Assembly (NCBI RefSeq): GCF_900094925.1
Contig: NZ_FMAY01000001.1
Span: 434,001-498,000 of the forward strand
Direction of reading: 5' to 3'
Length of the DNA stretch: 64,000 nt
Source: Kosakonia oryzendophytica
GTDB lineage: Bacteria; Pseudomonadota; Gammaproteobacteria; Enterobacterales; Enterobacteriaceae
Position numbers and translations under genes: made by a program. Each line of letters begins with the position of its first letter. The first letter of the stretch is position 1. Shown one piece after another: positions 11,501-20,189 of the stretch. The notes below the pieces were generated by a model. The model saw only the letters and a list, made by a program, of their open reading frames with translations, did not search any database and had not been told where the DNA came from.

Positions 11501-14354
11501 CTCCCTGGGAAGCCTTCGATACGCGGTTTTTTCTGTCGATATACGCCAGTGCCGCTCGATCCAACATAAACTTATAGGCTTTCCTGGCCTTTTGTCCGCC
11601 CTCGGGGTTGTTCAGGTCAAACTCATCCTGAATTCGCCAGTCAGCAAAATCCCCCATATTGCCCAGACGTTCCTTCAGCGCACTGGGAAACGAGGAGGGC
11701 CATTCAATCACATCGTCGGTATAGGATGTTCCGTAATCTCTGCGCGGCACCCCCCTGGCAATGTCGACCAGCGTGTAGCTGCGGGAAGGAATAGTGGTGG
11801 TCAGTTTCCCCTTTACATCCATGCCGACCCCGGCTTTGAGTACAACCGGACGGGAAGTGATTATTGACTGATCGGACCATTTATCTTCCAGCCCATACAT
11901 CTCCAACGACTCCCGGACAAAGGCCGTCATATAGCGATCCGGGTGGAGGATGTTTTCCCCCAAAAAGTCGGTCAAATCTGCTATCCGCCGATCCAATATC
12001 GTTTTCAGCTTATCCAGCATATATTTATCGGCACTGAAACGCTCAGGCATCGGTTCGGCCTGTTCGGCTTGCTGGCGGATGTTTTCCCAGTCCACTCCGG
12101 TAAGCAACGCGTGTTCCGTCGATACGGTTGTATTGCCCACAGTCGCAGGCTGCGAGGTTGCCGTTTCACTGGTGTGCCGCGCCTCCATTGCCCACAACAG
12201 CGGCAACGCCTCCACTATCGACTCATTATATAACTCGAAATATTTCGACTGGGTTTGCTCATTCCAAAGAAGGAAAATGTGCTCTTTAATTATCTTGTTC
12301 AACTCCTCATCCAGCACGGCAAAATCATAAGCGGCAACCATATCGTCGTTTTCAAGCGCATGTAGCAGGCGTTTGACTGTCAGGATACTCCACGCGGTAT
12401 AGAGCGTGACCAGGTCCACATGACCTGTATCGTCCCGAATAAGGTCCACCAGGCTTATCAGCATGATTTTGAGATACTGCGGAAATGTCCCGGAAAATCG
12501 GGATCGATCAATAAGATCGACATAAGACAGGCTGTATTGCCCAAAGAACACTTCCGATGCCGGTATATCCGTGCTGAATGACAATGACGTATTTTTCATG
12601 ATATCTGTCGACGGTCTGTCAGCACTGTAGGTAGCCAACCGCGCGGTACGCTCCGCGAGTTTTTTACTTTTGGCAGCATATTCCTTCAGTTCGCCCGCAT
12701 CCATCGCGTTACCTTCCCAGTCATCGTTCAGCCTGTTGGTCAGCGTTTCAAGGCGCTGCACAAGTACTTCCTCATCTCTGGCCTCCTCCACATTCATATG
12801 AAGCAGCCCCATGCCCCAGTCATACAGCGCTCTGCGGTAAAGCTGAAGGTAATAACGTCCCAGATGTAGCCAGCGTTCATCGGGTAGTTCTGCAGACTTC
12901 GCGCCTGAATGCGGATCGTAGATGCTCGCAATGGACTCCTCTTCAATCTCCTGCTGAAATTCTTGCCTGAAGGTCCCGACCTGCAATTCATCCATTCTTG
13001 TGAACCACGCATCTGCGAGCGGGAAGCTCTCTCTGGGCACATACAGACTGCCCCGATCACCCGGTTTGGGGCCTTCGCTCAGCATCAAAAATATCGATTT
13101 TTCTAAGGTGCCATTCTTGGCTGCTTTATATTCTTCAGCCCAGTATGCACTGCGTAACGAGGGGTCTGCTGTCGCGTTGGCTGGTACAGTCATGTTTGCT
13201 GATGCGGTCGCGTTGGCTGGCGCTGTTGCCTCCGTTGTCACGAACGGATCTACCAGTATCTTTTTCACTCTGATACCACGCGAAACCTTGGGCTCCGCCA
13301 TCAGATGTGACCTTTTAACGCGAGATTTCGCAGCCAGGGAGGCTTCCTCTGCCATCACGGTCGTGCTTTCCGGCTGCTGGCTGGCACTATCCGTGCTGCT
13401 GAATGCAGATGAGGCAATGTTATCTTCCACCAGTTCCGCGACTATCGCTTCCAGCTCTGCAATATCACCAGGGCTGAAGGGTGATACGGCCTCAACCGGC
13501 GAAGCCGCGTTTCGTTCAGGAAAGAGCGAGTTGATCAACTCCCGCTCGTCCTCAGTTAACATCCCGGTCAGTTCAGCCAGACGTTCATAAGCAGAGGCAT
13601 TTTCATCATTACTGCGACCAAACATCGAATACCAGGCGTATGATAGCCCTGCCAGCAGAGCGGAAGCGCCAACTGCTTGCGCAGCCCCTCGCGGGGAGAT
13701 CTGCGATGCTGCAGCAGCCATGAGCAGGCCGGTTGTACGGGTCATATCGGCAATACGATCGCTTATACCCGGCCGTGCTGCCTGAGTGGCTACCCCCGCT
13801 CCGCCCAGCATCGTCATGGCGATATACGTCGGTGCAGCGCGATCGCCGGCAGACGCAGTGCCAGGTGCCAGCGACGTATCGTATGTTGATGGGGTATAGG
13901 TCGTTTCCTCCTCCGGCTTCGCTATCACCTCTGCTTCTGCCTCTGGAGCTGGCTCACGCACTTTCGCTTCTGCCTCCGACAGCGATTTTCGCGTCGCCGG
14001 CCCCGCTTTTACAACACCGGTCTCCTGCTGACGGGTTCGCGCCCTCTCTACCGGGATCCCGGTTCCCAGAACATTCAGCACATACAACATCAGTGTTAAG
14101 CGCTCAGCCAGATTTCGTGCGCGAAAGACAGGCAATGGCGGCAGGGGCGCTGCTGCAGCTTCCGCTGCCAGTCGGGCGTCCCGCTCATCAAATTCGTAGC
14201 GGATCCAATCCTCCACCGAAGCGAATCCTGGGATCCCCAAAGTGCGTTCGGCTATGGCGCGCCTGCCACGGTTATGCCTCCTTTCGCCTCGTTTCTTCGG
14301 ATGTGCATATTTCGCTCTTTTGACTTTTTCAAAGGGAGGGGCATGTCTGGGCAT
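8532..14354 (-). CDS. Very large toxin-like protein with C-terminal M35-like (aspzincin) metalloprotease motif
   Basis: No full-length family is recognised in this 1940-residue protein. Near the C-terminus it has HEMTH (1743-1747) then GSEDYAY (1751-1757), the zinc-binding pattern of aspzincins (HExxH plus a Gly-Ser/Thr-x-Asp third ligand). An NNADS motif (about 1832-1836) resembles the conserved NADS of M35 deuterolysin/Lys-N proteases. Strongly hydrophobic stretches lie at about 1138-1185 and 1193-1220 and could form a membrane-inserting hairpin; another lies around 205-245. The first 35 residues are very basic (PKKRGERRHNRGRR). There is no Sec signal peptide. The ATG at 14354 follows AGGAA at about 6 nt; a GTG one codon upstream is possible. 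No chaperone, immunity or secretion gene is adjacent, and the argW context suggests acquisition. A secreted or contact-delivered effector is the best guess. Confidence 0.8.
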   Translation of the reverse strand: MPRHAPPFEKVKRAKYAHPKKRGERRHNRGRRAIAERTLGIPGFASVEDWIRYEFDERDARLAAEAAAAPLPPLPVFRARNLAERLTLMLYVLNVLGTGIPVERARTRQQETGVVKAGPATRKSLSEAEAKVREPAPEAEAEVIAKPEEETTYTPSTYDTSLAPGTASAGDRAAPTYIAMTMLGGAGVATQAARPGISDRIADMTRTTGLLMAAAASQISPRGAAQAVGASALLAGLSYAWYSMFGRSNDENASAYERLAELTGMLTEDERELINSLFPERNAASPVEAVSPFSPGDIAELEAIVAELVEDNIASSAFSSTDSASQQPESTTVMAEEASLAAKSRVKRSHLMAEPKVSRGIRVKKILVDPFVTTEATAPANATASANMTVPANATADPSLRSAYWAEEYKAAKNGTLEKSIFLMLSEGPKPGDRGSLYVPRESFPLADAWFTRMDELQVGTFRQEFQQEIEEESIASIYDPHSGAKSAELPDERWLHLGRYYLQLYRRALYDWGMGLLHMNVEEARDEEVLVQRLETLTNRLNDDWEGNAMDAGELKEYAAKSKKLAERTARLATYSADRPSTDIMKNTSLSFSTDIPASEVFFGQYSLSYVDLIDRSRFSGTFPQYLKIMLISLVDLIRDDTGHVDLVTLYTAWSILTVKRLLHALENDDMVAAYDFAVLDEELNKIIKEHIFLLWNEQTQSKYFELYNESIVEALPLLWAMEARHTSETATSQPATVGNTTVSTEHALLTGVDWENIRQQAEQAEPMPERFSADKYMLDKLKTILDRRIADLTDFLGENILHPDRYMTAFVRESLEMYGLEDKWSDQSIITSRPVVLKAGVGMDVKGKLTTTIPSRSYTLVDIARGVPRRDYGTSYTDDVIEWPSSFPSALKERLGNMGDFADWRIQDEFDLNNPEGGQKARKAYKFMLDRAALAYIDRKNRVSKASQGEYHQRYIDAVESFLKGETKAESVEWHGVTLADVIFIPVSPSLVPKQKKIGVLLSLWNNDYCEVPWPGFAGKVHKEGRGRKVSPGVVIEKYPAIKAFMEKHRTIRTGKALAKVDDSYDYRAEHYDAPAYSMDMTSEVSSSDYYPPFITYAKTPDVLFDKLIDMHRKDLVDLYDDLIYSSAEHKRAVAFELINTLAILSGVLLMVGGVMLGGPALPWVAASLAVTLLGEVVPTAVLASLADDEEERELYIRSMVMAAAFELGGNLAGPAIGGVVKGTRRLARLGNTAVKETLPDLYRVVKEKLVQVMTKTGIRRLRKVPDTVTTISKEARSDLDKVVETLKASDTARPSVKTKPSDKTDAAAGSSKQQTDTGAGAAANNIAGEGLLKQSKTAKKVISKMRELGFKSDIRILTRWKKGSTTDEVINQYFVQGRRGNDRVVVQMFSDNNEFSYIYFDENEWLQTVIKKSKQTDDVTGYYDVKNDADFSELFEEFEPMTEAAGSLPLKDYPVDGVLIYTSQEYKNSVKSTGLDFDDMQEFFEKTLGVEKGAEAETSLSASIRQALKENPELQSSLKSLPFFADVPVNLSQGDLIMKYAALLKEIGPDITKFRPIMQDLALNLRDPTKIKNLTNFYNYELQNSGFQIAAPDFITYKANVGKKWWGRFIPSKNIDKVETAFNKTYTRADQLSALLGQAKASPELRDGILVVLARYLNTPDATILGEAYQRLDELSSRLYQQAHYHVKETKLSRVVPVTASEGDISQTVAFVYERDPSARIMLVFPTVLEEKGIKNTLLHEMTHRAIGSEDYAYIADLGKKFPNLKQHHFRFGESRWESFSPHATLGRTAQTSAEYLVNELPPLNTLDRAIAQARALFLAMERAYTKMNNADSLVVLINELLSSFKFKWVGDEKTGHWAITLATGSRTRRSVDEEDAFMKELVDNLTATQLAQALDFSVAGIFTDEEIKKFGLELTDSAGTNTTLAMNTTQAITPDA

Positions 14355-14544
14355 CACGCTTTCCTCATGATTGAGGGTGAGGGTGAGTGAAAGAGAAATG
14401 GCCGGAAATATATAAAATTAAAAATAGCAATAGTCAGACAACAACTACTGGTCTGTTCCGCGAATTGGGATATTTCATTAAGGTTAATGCACAGGACCCG
14501 GAGCCAGGGAAATTCCCCCTGGCCGGTTGCAGAAACAGCGGTGA

Positions 14545-16077
14545 TCAAATCTGACTGGGTAGCACAGCCGGCAGCAGTGGCATCAAACGCCGCGCAGCCA
14601 GAAGCGCCGTGGCCTTTTCGATGTCGGGTGCGAAAAACCGGTCTTTTTCGTAGTGCGAAACCTGCTCGCGCAGCAGGTGGCGCGCCTGTTCCAGCAGTGG
14701 ACTACTGGTTAACCCTTCGCGCATATCCAACCCCTGGCAGGCGGCCAGCCACTCCACCGCAATCACACCACGCGTGTTAGCGGCCATCTCCCATAAGCGG
14801 CGGCCGGCAGCCGGAGCCATCGACACGTGGTCTTCCTGATTTGCTGAGGTCGGCAAACTGTCCACACTATGCGGATGCGCTAACGCTTTATTTTCGCTCG
14901 CCAGCGCGGCAGCGGTGACCTGTGCAATCATAAAACCGGAGTTCACGCCGCCGTTTTTCACAAGAAATGGCGGTAACTGCGACATGTGACTGTCCATCAG
15001 TAACGCTATGCGCCGCTCCGCTAATGCGCCCATTTCCGCAAGCGCCAGCGCAATATTATCCGCCGCCATCGCCACCGGTTCCGCATGGAAGTTGCCACCT
15101 GATATCACCTCATTTTCCGCCGCAAACACCAGCGGGTTGTCCGACACCGCATTCGCTTCCGTCAGCAGAACGTCCGCCGCGTTACGCAACTGCGTCAGGC
15201 ACGCGCCCATCACCTGCGGCTGGCAGCGCAACGAATAGGGATCCTGCACTTTATTGCAGTTGTGATGCGACTGCGAAATGGCGCTATCGTCGGTCAGCAC
15301 GTGGCGATAAAGCGCCGCAGCGTCAATCTGCCCGCGTTGGCCGCGCACCTCGTGAATACGGGCGTCAAACGGGCGACGCGAGCCCAGTGCCGCTTCTGTG
15401 GTCAATGACCCACACACTATTGCAGCAGCAAACAGATCTTCCGCTTCAAACAGCCCGCGCAACGCGAATGCCGTAGAGGTCTGCGTGCCATTGAGCAGCG
15501 CCAGCCCCTCTTTCGCCGCCAGCGTTAGCGGTGTGAGTCCGGCGTGTTTCAACGCCTCAACAGACGGTAACCATTCGCCCTGCCAGCGCGCTTTACCTTC
15601 GCCGAGCAGCGTCAACGACATATGGGCAAGCGGTGCCAGATCCCCGGATGCGCCTACCGAACCTTTCGCCGGGATCCACGGATAAACGCCCGCATTGACC
15701 ATTGCCACCAGCATCTGGATCACCGGCAAACGGATACCGGAAAAACCACGCGCCAGGCTGTTAATTTTTAACACCATGATCAGTCGCACCATGGCGTCGT
15801 CCAGCGGCTCACCCACTCCCGCAGCATGGGAAAGCACCAGTGAACGCTGGAGGTTTTCCAGATCTTCGGTAGCGATACGCGTCTGCGCCAGCAAACCAAA
15901 ACCGGTATTAATGCCATAGGCTGTACGCCCCTGCGCCATGATGGCATTCACACACGCCACGCTGTTATCAATGGCGGCAAACGCGCTGTCATCCAGCGTA
16001 AGATGAAGCGGGTGGCTGTAAATATCACGCAGTTGCGCCAGTGTCAGTTGGCCGGGAATAAGGGTGAGATTCTTCAT
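14545..16077 (-). CDS. hutH: Histidine ammonia-lyase HutH
   Basis: HutH deaminates L-histidine to trans-urocanate, the first step of histidine degradation. The 510 residues contain the self-cyclising MIO triad Ala143-Ser144-Gly145 ([12 protein letters not shown]), Tyr54 ([10 protein letters not shown]), the histidine-specific SH pair at 83-84 (VLSHAAGVG) and NQEDHVSM with its Glu. Together these mark a histidine rather than a phenylalanine or tyrosine lyase. Length is typical (about 506-512). No hutU, hutI, hutG or hutC lies next to it, so urocanate must be processed by enzymes elsewhere or released. Two palindromes just upstream of the start may be operator sites. Confidence 0.92.
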   Translation of the reverse strand: MKNLTLIPGQLTLAQLRDIYSHPLHLTLDDSAFAAIDNSVACVNAIMAQGRTAYGINTGFGLLAQTRIATEDLENLQRSLVLSHAAGVGEPLDDAMVRLIMVLKINSLARGFSGIRLPVIQMLVAMVNAGVYPWIPAKGSVGASGDLAPLAHMSLTLLGEGKARWQGEWLPSVEALKHAGLTPLTLAAKEGLALLNGTQTSTAFALRGLFEAEDLFAAAIVCGSLTTEAALGSRRPFDARIHEVRGQRGQIDAAALYRHVLTDDSAISQSHHNCNKVQDPYSLRCQPQVMGACLTQLRNAADVLLTEANAVSDNPLVFAAENEVISGGNFHAEPVAMAADNIALALAEMGALAERRIALLMDSHMSQLPPFLVKNGGVNSGFMIAQVTAAALASENKALAHPHSVDSLPTSANQEDHVSMAPAAGRRLWEMAANTRGVIAVEWLAACQGLDMREGLTSSPLLEQARHLLREQVSHYEKDRFFAPDIEKATALLAARRLMPLLPAVLPSQI

Positions 16078-16142
16078 GCCTGGTAAAGTCCCTGAGTTGC
16101 TGCGTTTTCAGGCTGCGTGCGGCACTCCTGAAAACACGGTGA

Positions 16143-16172
16143 GTATATAAACACATATACTTGTCTATACAA
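16143..16172 (-). promoter_or_regulatory. Candidate HutC-like operator palindromes upstream of hutH
   Basis: Two adjacent palindromes are visible: GTATAT-N6-ATATAC (16143-16160) and TTGTCTATACAA (16161-16172). HutC, a GntR-family repressor released by urocanate, binds TTGTATATACAA-like dyads. Position 66-95 bp upstream of the hutH ATG fits an operator over the promoter. The match is suggestive only, and no hutC gene is in the window. Confidence 0.45.
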
Positions 16173-16712
16173 ATACACGCAAGTCATGATTTAACATAAA
16201 AGATACAATTTTTTTATAGTGCGCCAGTAATCACGGTTTCGTGGTGACACACCCGTAGACACAAAAATCACTGCACAAATATGCCCAGGCAGACGGGTGT
16301 TTATGCATTTTTTTGCATGTCGCTTTTATTGCGTTTTTAAGACACAAAAATCCGCTTTGGCGAAGAGTGTGAACTGACTCAAAAAATTAGCCTTATAAAT
16401 CAGGCGGAAATGAAGCGTTTCAGCATGGATTTTCTCCTTCGCTGAAGCACAATTTATTTAGCAGTGAAATTAATGTGTCGCCAAACCCCGACACAGCCTA
16501 ACTTACTAAAATTAAATAAAAAAAACCCTCTTGTAAGGGCAAAAAATTAAGCGTACATTAGCCTCGTTTGGTGAGGAATCACCCAAGATTCTGAGATGGA
16601 GCTGTGGCCGAAAGGGAGAAAATTCTCATTTTCGTTTTGGCGTAGTTTCACCTCTCTATACTCAGTCCTGATAGGTCATGAATGCATACATAATGTATGC
16701 GGAGCGATGAAC
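16173..16712. other. Long A+T-rich intergenic region between hutH and ypdK
   Basis: About 540 bp without a recognisable gene. It contains a CRP-like half-site pair TGTGA-N6-TCAAA (16368-16383). It also holds a minus-strand hairpin followed by eight Ts (16518-16539, stem CCCTT/GAGGG) with no obvious gene ending there. The 16560-16700 stretch is the likely ypdK leader and ends in a perfect inverted repeat GCATACAT-A-ATGTATGC (16684-16700) immediately before the Shine-Dalgarno GGAG. Confidence 0.4.
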
Positions 16713-16784
16713 GTGAAATATTTCTTTATGGGCATTTCGATGATGGTCATTGTTTGGGCCGGCACATTCGCCCTGATGATCTAA
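16713..16784 (+). CDS. ypdK: Small inner membrane protein YpdK
   Basis: A 23-residue single-span membrane peptide, identical to E. coli YpdK (23 aa) at all but one position as far as I can recall: it begins MKYFFMGIS and ends GTFALMI. The GTG at 16713 is chosen because GGAG at 16701-16704 is spaced 8 nt from it. The ATG two codons upstream is only 2 nt from GGAG. YpdK is one of the validated E. coli small membrane proteins of unknown function, encoded beside alaC there too. It is followed by a strong shared terminator. Confidence 0.85.
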   Translation: MKYFFMGISMMVIVWAGTFALMI

Positions 16785-16811
16785 CCTGAGCTTATTGATG
16801 CAGAAAAAGAA

Positions 16812-16838
16812 AAAGGAGCCTTTCGGCTCCTTTTTTTA
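16812..16838. terminator. Bidirectional terminator between ypdK and alaC
   Basis: Stem AAAGGAGCC / GGCTCCTTT with a TTTC loop, flanked by A- and T-tracts. It serves ypdK (+) and alaC (-), which converge. Confidence 0.85.
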
Positions 16839-16848
16839 TTGATTCGGT

Positions 16849-18090
16849 TTAAGGTTCAATATCTTCCGTTGTGGTTTTGGGCGCTGCCGCAAGCAGGCCA
16901 TCAGCGCGGAACATACTTTTAATACCCCGTACCGCCTGCCGAATACGATCGCGGTTCTCAATCAGCGCGAAACGCACGTGAGTATCGCCGTAATCACCAA
17001 AACCAATCCCCGGCGACACACAGACTTTGGCGTCTTTCAGCAACTTCTTGGCAAATTCCAGCGACCCCATTGCTGCATACGGCTCCGGTATTTTCGCCCA
17101 TACGTACATGGACGCTTTCGGCATCTCAACCATCCAGCCGGCTTCATGCAAGCCTTTCACCAGTACATCGCGGCGGCGCTTGTACTGCGCGGCAATGTCG
17201 CGCACGCACTGCTGATCCCCTTCCAGCGCCGCGATTGCCGCGACCTGCAACGGCGTAAACGTACCGTAGTCATGGTAACTTTTGATACGCGCCAGCGCGT
17301 TAACCAGCACCGGATTGCCGACCATAAAGCCAATACGCCAGCCCGCCATATTGTAGCTTTTCGACAGGGTAAAGAATTCGACCGCGACGTCGCGCGCGCC
17401 GGGCACCTGCATGATCGACGGCGCTTTCCAGCCATCATAAACAATGTCGGCGTAAGCCAGATCGTGCACGACCAGTACATCGTAGCGTTTTGCCAGCGCC
17501 ACCACTTTCTCGAAGAACTCTAACTCTACACACTGCGCCGTAGGGTTGGACGGGAACCCGAGGATCATCATCTTCGGCTTCGGGTAACTTTCGCGGATTG
17601 CACGTTCCAGTTCGTTGAAGAAATCGACCCCTTCTACCAGCGGTACAGAACGCACCTGCGCGCCCGCGATCACCGCGCCATAGATATGGATGGGGTAGCT
17701 TGGGTTTGGTACCAGTACCGTATCGCCATGATCCAACGTTGCCAGCATTAAATGCGCCAGCCCCTCTTTCGAGCCAATCGTCACAATGGCTTCGGTTTCC
17801 GGATCGATATCCACCTGATAGCGATCCTGATACCAGCGGGAAATCGCCCGACGCAGACGCGGAATACCGCGCGAAGTCGAGTAACCGTGTGTATCCGGAC
17901 GCTGCGCCACAGTACAGAGTTTCTCGACAATGTGGGGGGGAGTCGGACCGTCCGGATTCCCCATGCTGAAATCAATGATGTCTTCGCCGCGCCGACGCGC
18001 AGCCATTTTCAGTTCAGCAGTGATATTAAAAACATAAGGGGGAAGACGATCGATACGCGTAAAACGGCGTTCAGGACTGAAGTCAGCCAT
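16849..18090 (-). CDS. alaC: Glutamate-pyruvate aminotransferase AlaC
   Basis: AlaC is a PLP-dependent class I aminotransferase forming L-alanine from pyruvate with glutamate as donor, one of the main alanine-synthesising enzymes in E. coli. The 413 residues align throughout with E. coli AlaC (412 aa). The PLP lysine lies in [15 protein letters not shown]. Other conserved features are FSMGNPDG near the N-terminus, GFPSNPTAQ and the substrate-binding Arg in [13 protein letters not shown]. The start [18 protein letters not shown] agrees with the family. Its divergent neighbour is pyrS, a pyruvate sensor, which is metabolically fitting. Confidence 0.96.
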   Translation of the reverse strand: MADFSPERRFTRIDRLPPYVFNITAELKMAARRRGEDIIDFSMGNPDGPTPPHIVEKLCTVAQRPDTHGYSTSRGIPRLRRAISRWYQDRYQVDIDPETEAIVTIGSKEGLAHLMLATLDHGDTVLVPNPSYPIHIYGAVIAGAQVRSVPLVEGVDFFNELERAIRESYPKPKMMILGFPSNPTAQCVELEFFEKVVALAKRYDVLVVHDLAYADIVYDGWKAPSIMQVPGARDVAVEFFTLSKSYNMAGWRIGFMVGNPVLVNALARIKSYHDYGTFTPLQVAAIAALEGDQQCVRDIAAQYKRRRDVLVKGLHEAGWMVEMPKASMYVWAKIPEPYAAMGSLEFAKKLLKDAKVCVSPGIGFGDYGDTHVRFALIENRDRIRQAVRGIKSMFRADGLLAAAPKTTTEDIEP

Positions 18091-18479
18091 AGATTCCTCG
18101 GGATAACGTGAGCGCCCGGACCGTCCGAGCGACGTCGCCGCGATTGCGGCGTGCTAAGAACATAGCCCGAAAAATTTCCTGCTGTCGAGAGGGAAAGGAA
18201 AAAATAATGTTCTGACAAAAAAGGGGAACCCCAAAAAACCACCCTGAGTGCAAGGCCATCCCTTTATTACCGAATCAAACAAACATTTTAACAACATGAT
18301 ATCAATATAATTACTCTACATTTTCATCAAATCTCCGTCTTCGCTCACATGCTTTCGACGCTAATTAATCCCCTTTTGAAATAGTGGTTTTTCCTCATTC
18401 ACTCAATGAATGTCCCGGCTGGTCATCCGGGCCGCAGTTTCTTATCATAGTTTTTTGACGCCTTTCACATGAGTTTCCC
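18091..18479. other. alaC-pyrS divergent intergenic region
   Basis: 389 bp separate the divergent genes. Next to alaC, the leader contains two GC-rich inverted repeats (CGGACGGTCCG and GCCGCAATCGCGGC on the minus strand). Toward pyrS the DNA becomes A+T-rich with a hairpin CCGGCTGGTCATCCGG around 18415-18431. No ORF with a ribosome-binding site was seen, and promoters could not be placed with confidence. Confidence 0.4.
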
Positions 18480-20177
18480 GTGCACGAAATATTCGACATG
18501 CTGTTGGCGGTTTTCGATCGCGCGGCGTTGATGCTGATCTGCCTGTTTTTCCTGATCCGTATCCGCCTGTTTCGCGAGCTGCTGCATAAAACCGCCCACT
18601 CCTTCAAAGAGTTACTGGGCGTAACCGCCATCTTCTCCATGTTCGCACTGTTCAGTACCTGGTCCGGTGTCCCTGTGGAAGGTTCGCTGGTCAACGTGCG
18701 TATTATTGCGGTGATGTCCGGCGGCATTCTGTTTGGTCCGTGGGTCGGTATCATTACCGGCGTGATTGCAGGCGTACATCGCTATTTGATTGATATTGGC
18801 GGGGTTACGGCGATCCCCTGCTTTATCACCAGTATTATTGCCGGGATCATGTCCGGGGTGATTAACCGCAAGATCCCGAAAGCGCAACACTGGCGCGTGG
18901 GGATTATCGGCGGCATGATCTGTGAAAGCCTCACCATGATGCTGGTGGTGGTATGGGCGCCTTCCACCGCGCTCGGCCTCGATATTGTCTCCAAAATCGG
19001 CGTACCAATGATCCTGGGTAGTGTCTGTATCGGGTTTATTGTGCTGCTGGTACAGAGTGTTGAAGGGGAAAAAGAGGCCATGGCAGGACGTCAGGCAAAA
19101 CTGGCACTGGATATCGCCAATAAAACACTGCCGCTGTTCCGTAACGTTAACAGCGAATCCCTGCGCCAGGTGTGCGATATCATTCGTCGTGATATCGACG
19201 CCGACGCGGTCGCGATTACCAACGTCGACCATGTTCTGGCTTATGTTGGCGTTGGGGAAAATAATTACCGCGACAGTGATGACATCATCAGCCCCACCAC
19301 GCATCAGGCGATCAACACCGGCGAAATTATCATTAAAAACAATGATGAGGCGCACCGCACGCCAGAGATTCACTCCATGCTGGTGATCCCGCTGCGTGAA
19401 CAAGGCATCGTCACCGGGACGCTGAAAATCTACTACTGTCACGCACACCAAATCACGTCGTCGCTACAGGAGATGGCCGTCGGGTTATCACAAATTATCT
19501 CCACCCAACTGGAGGTGTCCCGCGCCGAACAGTTGCGTGAAATGGCAAATAAGGCAGAACTACGTGCATTGCAGAGCAAAATTAACCCGCACTTCCTCTT
19601 TAATGCCCTGAATGCTATCTCGTCATCCATTCGTCTTAATCCGGATACCGCCCGGCAATTGATCTTCAATTTGTCGCGTTATTTACGCTATAACATTGAA
19701 TTAAAAGATGATGAGCAGATAGATATCAAAAAAGAGCTCTACCAGATTAAAGATTACATTGCGATTGAACAGGCGCGCTTTGGCGACAAACTGACCGTCA
19801 TTTACGACATTGATGAAGAGATCGGGTGCGAAATCCCCAGCTTGTTGATCCAGCCACTGGTAGAAAACGCTATCGTGCATGGCATTCAGCCCTGTAAAGG
19901 CAAAGGGGTGGTGACTATTAGCGTAGAAGAGTGCGGCAACCGCGTGCGTATTGCCGTGCGTGATACCGGAAATGGCATATCGCCGGAGATGATCGCCCGC
20001 GTAGAAGCCGATGAAATGCCCGGCAATAAAATCGGTCTGCTGAATGTTCACCAACGAGTAAAACTGCTGTACGGCGAAGGGTTACATATCCGCCGCCTGA
20101 CGCCGGGGACGGAAATCGCGTTTTACGTGCCACGCCAGTCGACGCCCGCGCCCTCGATTGCCGCGCTGTTGCCTTAA
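18480..20177 (+). CDS. pyrS: Pyruvate-sensing histidine kinase PyrS (YpdA)
   Basis: PyrS/YpdA is the LytS-type sensor kinase which, with PyrR/YpdB, responds to extracellular pyruvate and activates the transporter gene yhjX in E. coli. The 565 residues equal the E. coli length. There are five or six N-terminal membrane helices (5TM-LYT domain, about 1-200), then a GAF-like domain (about 225-345). The HisKA_7 region follows, with phospho-acceptor His371 in [13 protein letters not shown], and a C-terminal ATPase domain ([26 protein letters not shown]-type segments). The start is GTG at 18480, giving the conserved MHEIF. The response-regulator gene follows 12 bp later, forming an operon. Confidence 0.94.
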   Translation: MHEIFDMLLAVFDRAALMLICLFFLIRIRLFRELLHKTAHSFKELLGVTAIFSMFALFSTWSGVPVEGSLVNVRIIAVMSGGILFGPWVGIITGVIAGVHRYLIDIGGVTAIPCFITSIIAGIMSGVINRKIPKAQHWRVGIIGGMICESLTMMLVVVWAPSTALGLDIVSKIGVPMILGSVCIGFIVLLVQSVEGEKEAMAGRQAKLALDIANKTLPLFRNVNSESLRQVCDIIRRDIDADAVAITNVDHVLAYVGVGENNYRDSDDIISPTTHQAINTGEIIIKNNDEAHRTPEIHSMLVIPLREQGIVTGTLKIYYCHAHQITSSLQEMAVGLSQIISTQLEVSRAEQLREMANKAELRALQSKINPHFLFNALNAISSSIRLNPDTARQLIFNLSRYLRYNIELKDDEQIDIKKELYQIKDYIAIEQARFGDKLTVIYDIDEEIGCEIPSLLIQPLVENAIVHGIQPCKGKGVVTISVEECGNRVRIAVRDTGNGISPEMIARVEADEMPGNKIGLLNVHQRVKLLYGEGLHIRRLTPGTEIAFYVPRQSTPAPSIAALLP

Positions 20178-20189
20178 CGGGAGATGTGA

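Noticed and set aside
14358-14548. 64-codon minus-strand frame upstream of the giant gene
   Set aside because: No family likeness, it overlaps the hutH stop and the promoter region of the giant gene, and has no clear ribosome-binding site.
18612-19451. 279-codon minus-strand open frame opposite pyrS
   Set aside because: It is antisense to a fully conserved kinase gene, His/Asn/Asp-rich low-complexity translation, no start signal.
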